From positions 62,001-126,000 of the forward strand of contig JAHDWN010000015.1 of the NCBI GenBank assembly GCA_023382675.1: 64,000 bases of DNA. Reading direction: 5' to 3'. Position numbers and translations under genes: made by a program. Position 1 is the first letter of the stretch; each line of letters opens with the position of its first letter. Below, piece by piece: positions 60,480 to 64,000 of this stretch. Below the pieces are notes generated by a model, which saw nothing but the letters and a program-made list of their open reading frames with translations, was not told the origin of the DNA and ran no database searches. This DNA comes from Anaerolineae bacterium (GTDB lineage Bacteria > Chloroflexota > Anaerolineae > Aggregatilineales > Phototrophicaceae).

Positions 60480-61910
60480 TCATTCCGCAGGATGACTGGC
60501 AAATGCCGCAAGATGTTTATCGAAGTGCTGCTTGATATACGCCTGGTATTGATTTTGATGGCGTTTCAACGTTGCAGCCAGTCGGTCGCCGAACACGTCC
60601 AGAACAGAGCCAAACGTGACGTGAAGCACCTGCCGCGCATCGAATTCAGACAGCAGCTCTGGCAGTTGGCTATCCGTCAGCGCATTCGAGAGCGCGACTT
60701 TCTCAAGCTGCGCAGACACATGATAGGTTTTGCGGTCGGTCTCGTAACGCTCGCGGGCGAAATCGAGAATCTCGCGAAAGAACGCCGGATCTACGGACGC
60801 GATCAGCCGCAGCGCTTCCAGATAGCTCGTCCCTGCCGTCTTGAGGTGAACTCTGCCATTTGTATGGCGCATGGCAATGGGATAGACACCGAACTTGTCC
60901 GACCCCGTGTGCAGACTGAGTTTATAGCGATTGCCAAAGTGCCGCATGATGGCCGCGTGACCGGCGATATTCCGGTCGAGTTCGCCCAGATCGCCGATGT
61001 AATCGACGCCCTTTTCGAAGTGTCCGACAAAACGTGGCGCCAGGCTGACGAACGAGACACCCAAGCGGATGAGTTCCGAAGCGATATAGAAGTGCTCGTG
61101 CAGCGACGTGGTTGTTCCCGTTTCGTCAACGCTCATTTCCATCTCGAATGGGCGATCCCTCATCTGGTCACGCAGGGCGTCGTGCATGTTTACAGTATGC
61201 GCAATGGCACCGCTGTACTTGACGACCGCCTTTAACAGGGTTTGTTCGTCAAAGGTGAGTGTCATGCCATCCAGCGCAAACGAGGACATGAAACGGCGGC
61301 GGGTGTCCTCTAACGAGGACCTGAGCGTCGCCCAATCGAGCGCTTCAGCTTTTGAGCGCAGGTTATCAAGACTGTCCGTCTCCGCCGCGTCGTCGACATG
61401 ATCGCCGGGATCAATCGTGTAGAAGGTGTAGCCCGCGGCTACGAAAGCAGGGATGTCGGCGACCAACTTGAGATGATCTGCATCCGCGCCCCACGATTCA
61501 CGCCAGCCAGTCTCGAAGACGCCCCACATGGCATCATCGACGACCTGTTGGGGTGTGCGGCCTGTGCGCGCATTCTCACGTACCGATTGCTGCGCGAAGA
61601 TCGGGGCGACGCCTGTCCCGCGCACGGCGGCGACGTGTCCAGGTGTGGCGATCCCCAGGCGATCACCGAAACCGGCGGAGGTGCGCAAGCCTAACGTGGC
61701 TGGGTGTAGCCAGTCCAACCGTTCGCGCAGGGTCGCCGCATTTGCCGCCGTGAGCTGGCAAACCAGCCCATTAGCGCTCGCCTCGCCAACGAAACCTTCG
61801 GTATCACCACGCACGACAAGCCGCCGTCCGCCGTCTCCCGTGTCGATCAAAAAGTAGGTGCTGCCGTTGTGTTCGGCGCGCGACGAGTCGATTGTAGACG
61901 GCGCGATCAT
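60480..61910 (-). CDS. uxaE: Tagaturonate epimerase family protein
   Basis: A 476-residue protein of the UxaE family (tagaturonate 3-epimerase, which interconverts D-tagaturonate and D-fructuronate). Supporting text: HPATLGLRTSAGFGDRLGIA, TPGHVAAVRGTGVAPIFAQQ, SVRENARTGRTPQQVVDDAM, WGADADHLKLVADIPAFVAA, GYTFYTIDPGDHVDD, and later EMEMSVDETGTTTSLHEHFY and RYKLSLHTGSDKFGVYPIAM; the His/Glu/Asp set of the barrel is intact. The start overlaps the uxaC stop by four bases (ATGA), so the two are coupled. It links the galacturonate and glucuronate branches and avoids separate mannonate and altronate routes. Confidence 0.85.
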   Translation of the reverse strand: MIAPSTIDSSRAEHNGSTYFLIDTGDGGRRLVVRGDTEGFVGEASANGLVCQLTAANAATLRERLDWLHPATLGLRTSAGFGDRLGIATPGHVAAVRGTGVAPIFAQQSVRENARTGRTPQQVVDDAMWGVFETGWRESWGADADHLKLVADIPAFVAAGYTFYTIDPGDHVDDAAETDSLDNLRSKAEALDWATLRSSLEDTRRRFMSSFALDGMTLTFDEQTLLKAVVKYSGAIAHTVNMHDALRDQMRDRPFEMEMSVDETGTTTSLHEHFYIASELIRLGVSFVSLAPRFVGHFEKGVDYIGDLGELDRNIAGHAAIMRHFGNRYKLSLHTGSDKFGVYPIAMRHTNGRVHLKTAGTSYLEALRLIASVDPAFFREILDFARERYETDRKTYHVSAQLEKVALSNALTDSQLPELLSEFDARQVLHVTFGSVLDVFGDRLAATLKRHQNQYQAYIKQHFDKHLAAFASHPAE

Positions 61911-63358
61911 GCTGAATCTCCCAGGTGATAGGTCTGCTTTGCCAACGTGTAAGCGAGGTCGATGATCATAGCGTCGGCATCCTCTTCATCAATGATACCC
62001 TGCACGATGAGACCAGCCAGCCAGTCGGCGGATACGCGCCGCCACAGATCGTGGCGCGCCGGGATCGAGGGGAAGGCGCGTGTGTCGTCGTTGAATCCGG
62101 CCAGGTTGTAGATGCCCGCTGTTTCGACTACCGAATCGAAATAGCGCCGCATCCCGTTGATGCTGTCGAAGAACCACCACGGCGGCCCCAGCCGGAGCGC
62201 GGGGTAGTGACCTGCCAGCGGCGCAAGCTCCCGGCTGTAGGTGGTCTCGTCGAGGTTGAACAGGACGAGAGTCAGGCGCGGCGTATTGCCAAAGCGGTCG
62301 AGCAAGGGCTTCAGATTGCGCGTGAACTCGGACGTGATCGGGATGTCCGCGCCCATGTCGCGGCCATACAGGCTGAAGATCTCCGGGTTATGATCGCGAT
62401 GGCTGCCGATATGGAGCTGCATGACCAGGCCATCCTCCGTGCTCATCCGGGCCATCTCGATCAGCATGTGGCCGGTGAAGCGCTGCGCGTCATCGCGTGT
62501 GGCCGTGCCGCTCAGGGCGCGGTCAAACAACGCCGCCGCCTCGGTTTCGTCAAGTCGCTCGGTGTAGGCGATCTGCGCGGCATGATCGGTCGCTGTCGCC
62601 CCCTGCGCCTTGAAGAATCCGCGCCGCTGCTCCAATGCCTGGATGAAGCTGGCGTAGTTGCGCACGTAGATATCAGAAACGGCGCTCAAACGGTCGATAT
62701 TGGCACGCCAGCCTTCCGTGTCGATGTTGACGACGGCATCCGGCCTGAACGTGGGAATGACACGCCCGCCCCAGCCGGAAACACGAATCGCCTGGTGGTG
62801 CTCGAGGGTGTCGGTGGCAGCGTCGGTTGTCGCCAGCACCTCGATCTTGAAGCGGTCGAACAGGCGTCGTGGCCGAAAATCCGGGCTGTCGAGTTTTTCT
62901 TGCAGCATGTCGTAAATCGCGTCCGCGGTCGCGCTGCTGATCTTTAGCGCGATGCCGAACACGTCGCGCAGCTCCTCCCGCAGCCAGATTCCGGTCGGCG
63001 TTCCTCGGAAGAGATACCAATGATCGCAAGCAGTACGCCAGATCTTGCGATGATCTGCCTCAATGCCAGCATAGGTTCGGTCGCCACCTCGGCGCGGGAT
63101 GCCGAGCGCTGCGAGCGAGATGCCCTGGGAATAGAGCAGGCGGAAGATGTAGTGATCGGGGATGATGAGCACATCAACCGGCGTTCCCCAGTTGTAGCCC
63201 TCGTCCGCCAGCATGAGCGGGTTGACGTGCCCATGTGGGCAGATAAGCGGGAGGTTGCGCACGCGGGCATACAGCCCACGCGCTATCGCTCGCTGCGCTT
63301 GATCGGGCGAAAACAGGCGATCATCGACTGCATTGATGGAGGTGTCGTTCTGTTGCAT
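61907..63358 (-). CDS. uxaC: Uronate (glucuronate/galacturonate) isomerase
   Basis: A 483-residue member of the amidohydrolase-superfamily UxaC family. It isomerises D-glucuronate to D-fructuronate and D-galacturonate to D-tagaturonate in the cytoplasm. The metal/substrate motif near the start is ICPHGHVNP at about 39-47 (the usual DxHCH is seen as CPHGHVN). Further on are NWGTPVDVLIIPDHYIFRLL, EVLATTDAATDTLEHHQAI, VIPTFRPDAVV, MQLHIGSHRDHNPEIFSLYG, and LGPPWWFFDSINGMRRYFDS, with LAGFNDDTRAFPSIPARHD. With uxaE and the UxaA-like and dehydratase genes at the left edge it completes most of a uronate pathway. The start at 63358 has only a weak site. Confidence 0.9.
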   Translation of the reverse strand: MQQNDTSINAVDDRLFSPDQAQRAIARGLYARVRNLPLICPHGHVNPLMLADEGYNWGTPVDVLIIPDHYIFRLLYSQGISLAALGIPRRGGDRTYAGIEADHRKIWRTACDHWYLFRGTPTGIWLREELRDVFGIALKISSATADAIYDMLQEKLDSPDFRPRRLFDRFKIEVLATTDAATDTLEHHQAIRVSGWGGRVIPTFRPDAVVNIDTEGWRANIDRLSAVSDIYVRNYASFIQALEQRRGFFKAQGATATDHAAQIAYTERLDETEAAALFDRALSGTATRDDAQRFTGHMLIEMARMSTEDGLVMQLHIGSHRDHNPEIFSLYGRDMGADIPITSEFTRNLKPLLDRFGNTPRLTLVLFNLDETTYSRELAPLAGHYPALRLGPPWWFFDSINGMRRYFDSVVETAGIYNLAGFNDDTRAFPSIPARHDLWRRVSADWLAGLIVQGIIDEEDADAMIIDLAYTLAKQTYHLGDSA

Positions 63359-63389
63359 TGTCTGACGTTTCCAGTCTGGTTATTGCCGA

Positions 63390-63797
63390 TCAGGAACGCT
63401 GAGACATGGACGCCGAACCGTGTTCTGGCAGCGGGAAGAGATCGTCGATTGTGATCAATCTACCCTCGGCCATCGATTGGTTGGCCGCGATGCCAACGAT
63501 GACAGATGCCGCGCCATCGATGTGCGACGCCGCTCTATGATAGGGATCAGGCGGCGGGGCAGGGGAGAAGATCTGCTCCAGCATGACAGGATCAGCCCCG
63601 CCATGCCCGCCGTCGCCGGCCGGCACATCCACGTCATAGGCGGCGCCAAACAGGGGATAAACGCGCATCTTCGCACTCTTGAAGGCCGATTTGCTGGCCT
63701 CTGCGCCGTTCGCTTTGCCATCGCCCAACAAGTGAGTGATGTTCTCGGCGATGTCCATACGACCGGAGCGAGCGCAAGATCCACACGGCGAAGCTCA
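63390..63797 (-). pseudogene. Truncated Gfo/Idh/MocA-family oxidoreductase remnant
   Basis: The 123-residue open frame ending at 63390 reads as the C-terminal third of a Gfo/Idh/MocA oxidoreductase: RVYPLFGAAYDVDVPAGDGG, HGGADPVMLEQIF, DPYHRAASHIDGAASVIVGI, and AANQSMAEGRLITIDDL. No Rossmann domain is encoded upstream: an in-frame TGA lies 13 codons before the first ATG (63758), which has no ribosome binding site, and a neighbouring frame (EYELRRVDLAL) resembles the family sequence for about eleven codons. I read it as a gene that lost its N-terminal half or carries a frameshift and deletion. An assembly error is an alternative. Confidence 0.6.
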
Positions 63798-64000
63798 TAC
63801 TCTAAATATTGATACTACCCATATCGGCGATGACTCGCAACGTAAGAGTCGCGCATCCGGTTGGTGGTTTGATTCAGAACGATGAACTTGCCATGCTGCC
63901 AAACCTCAGGATCTACTGTGAGGTCTTTGGATCAGTATTGAACTCGCTCTTTACCCCTTCGGCGCTCTGCGTCGCCAGTGTTATTGGCCTGGGCATGGCA
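63798..64000. other. Right-edge stretch without a recognised gene
   Basis: On the plus strand an open frame from ATG 63830 runs 57 codons off the edge (starting MTRNVRVAHPVGG); its last part (VLNSLFTPSALCVASVIGLG) could be a membrane segment. It matches no family I know and has no clear ribosome binding site. The minus strand has only short open frames here. I see no promoter or repeat worth listing. Confidence 0.3.

Noticed and set aside
63830-64000. A plus-strand frame running off the right edge
   Set aside because: Only 57 codons visible, no ribosome binding site and no recognisable motif; mentioned only as part of the edge stretch.
1-64000. tRNA, rRNA, CRISPR arrays, transposons, phage genes
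   Set aside because: I looked for clover-leaf ends, regularly spaced repeats and transposase or integrase motifs and found none that could be supported by eye; a covariance-model search would be needed to exclude small RNAs.

Overview
The window looks like a chromosomal segment of a moderately GC-rich bacterium, most likely a Chloroflexota (Anaerolineae-like) organism. That placement is inferred from gene content: a 912-residue MalT-type LuxR regulator, proline/threonine-rich secreted proteins, many sugar ABC transporters, and runs of small stress proteins (CsbD, DUF1328, DUF2188, DUF2383). No rRNA, tRNA, CRISPR array, insertion sequence or phage gene was recognised.

Left arm (1-14400) is a sugar-acid island. 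On the minus strand are an RraA-like protein cut by the window edge, an enolase-superfamily dehydratase and a YjhG-type aldonate dehydratase. Divergently on the plus strand lies one long operon: ribose-type ABC transporter (binding protein, double ATPase, two permeases), a cyclase-family hydrolase, an SDR dehydrogenase, a UxaA-type altronate dehydratase, a second enolase-superfamily protein and a TIM-barrel-like protein. A strong intrinsic terminator sits between the binding protein and the ATPase. The far right end (60480-63758) returns to the theme with uronate isomerase (uxaC), tagaturonate epimerase (uxaE) and a decayed Gfo/Idh/MocA oxidoreductase.

16384-24818 is a glycoside locus: a GH13_18 phosphorylase, then a LacI regulator, an MalEFG-type ABC importer without its own ATPase, and a GH63-like hydrolase. 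A TTGACA promoter in front of lacI carries two GAAACGTTTC-type operators spaced 32 bp apart, so the operon is probably autoregulated. The gene set resembles glucosylglycerate/sucrose utilisation loci.

24876-38038 holds secreted and surface proteins (an M4 metalloprotease with thrombospondin type 3 repeats, PPC-type and SH3-like proteins), the MalT-type regulator with repeated GGTTGATY elements in two adjacent promoters, and a membrane-embedded spermidine-synthase-like protein.

38209-43010 is a glycolysis block: class I aldolase (fbaB), a phosphofructokinase with the pyrophosphate-type GGDDT/PKTMDND signature, and a 744-residue tandem phosphofructokinase that closely resembles eukaryotic PFK-1, with an intact N-half and a C-half lacking the catalytic aspartate. 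This last gene is the most striking item.

43049-60353 is mixed housekeeping and stress: a dihydroorotate-dehydrogenase-like protein, lipid kinase, dual-specificity phosphatase, a CorA-like transporter lacking the GMN motif, a run of small stress proteins, a YugP-type metallopeptidase, a four-gene two-component relay, a YihY/BrkB protein, Dps and DoxX. The DUF1328 and dps promoters share a bipartite element that may mark a common stress regulon.
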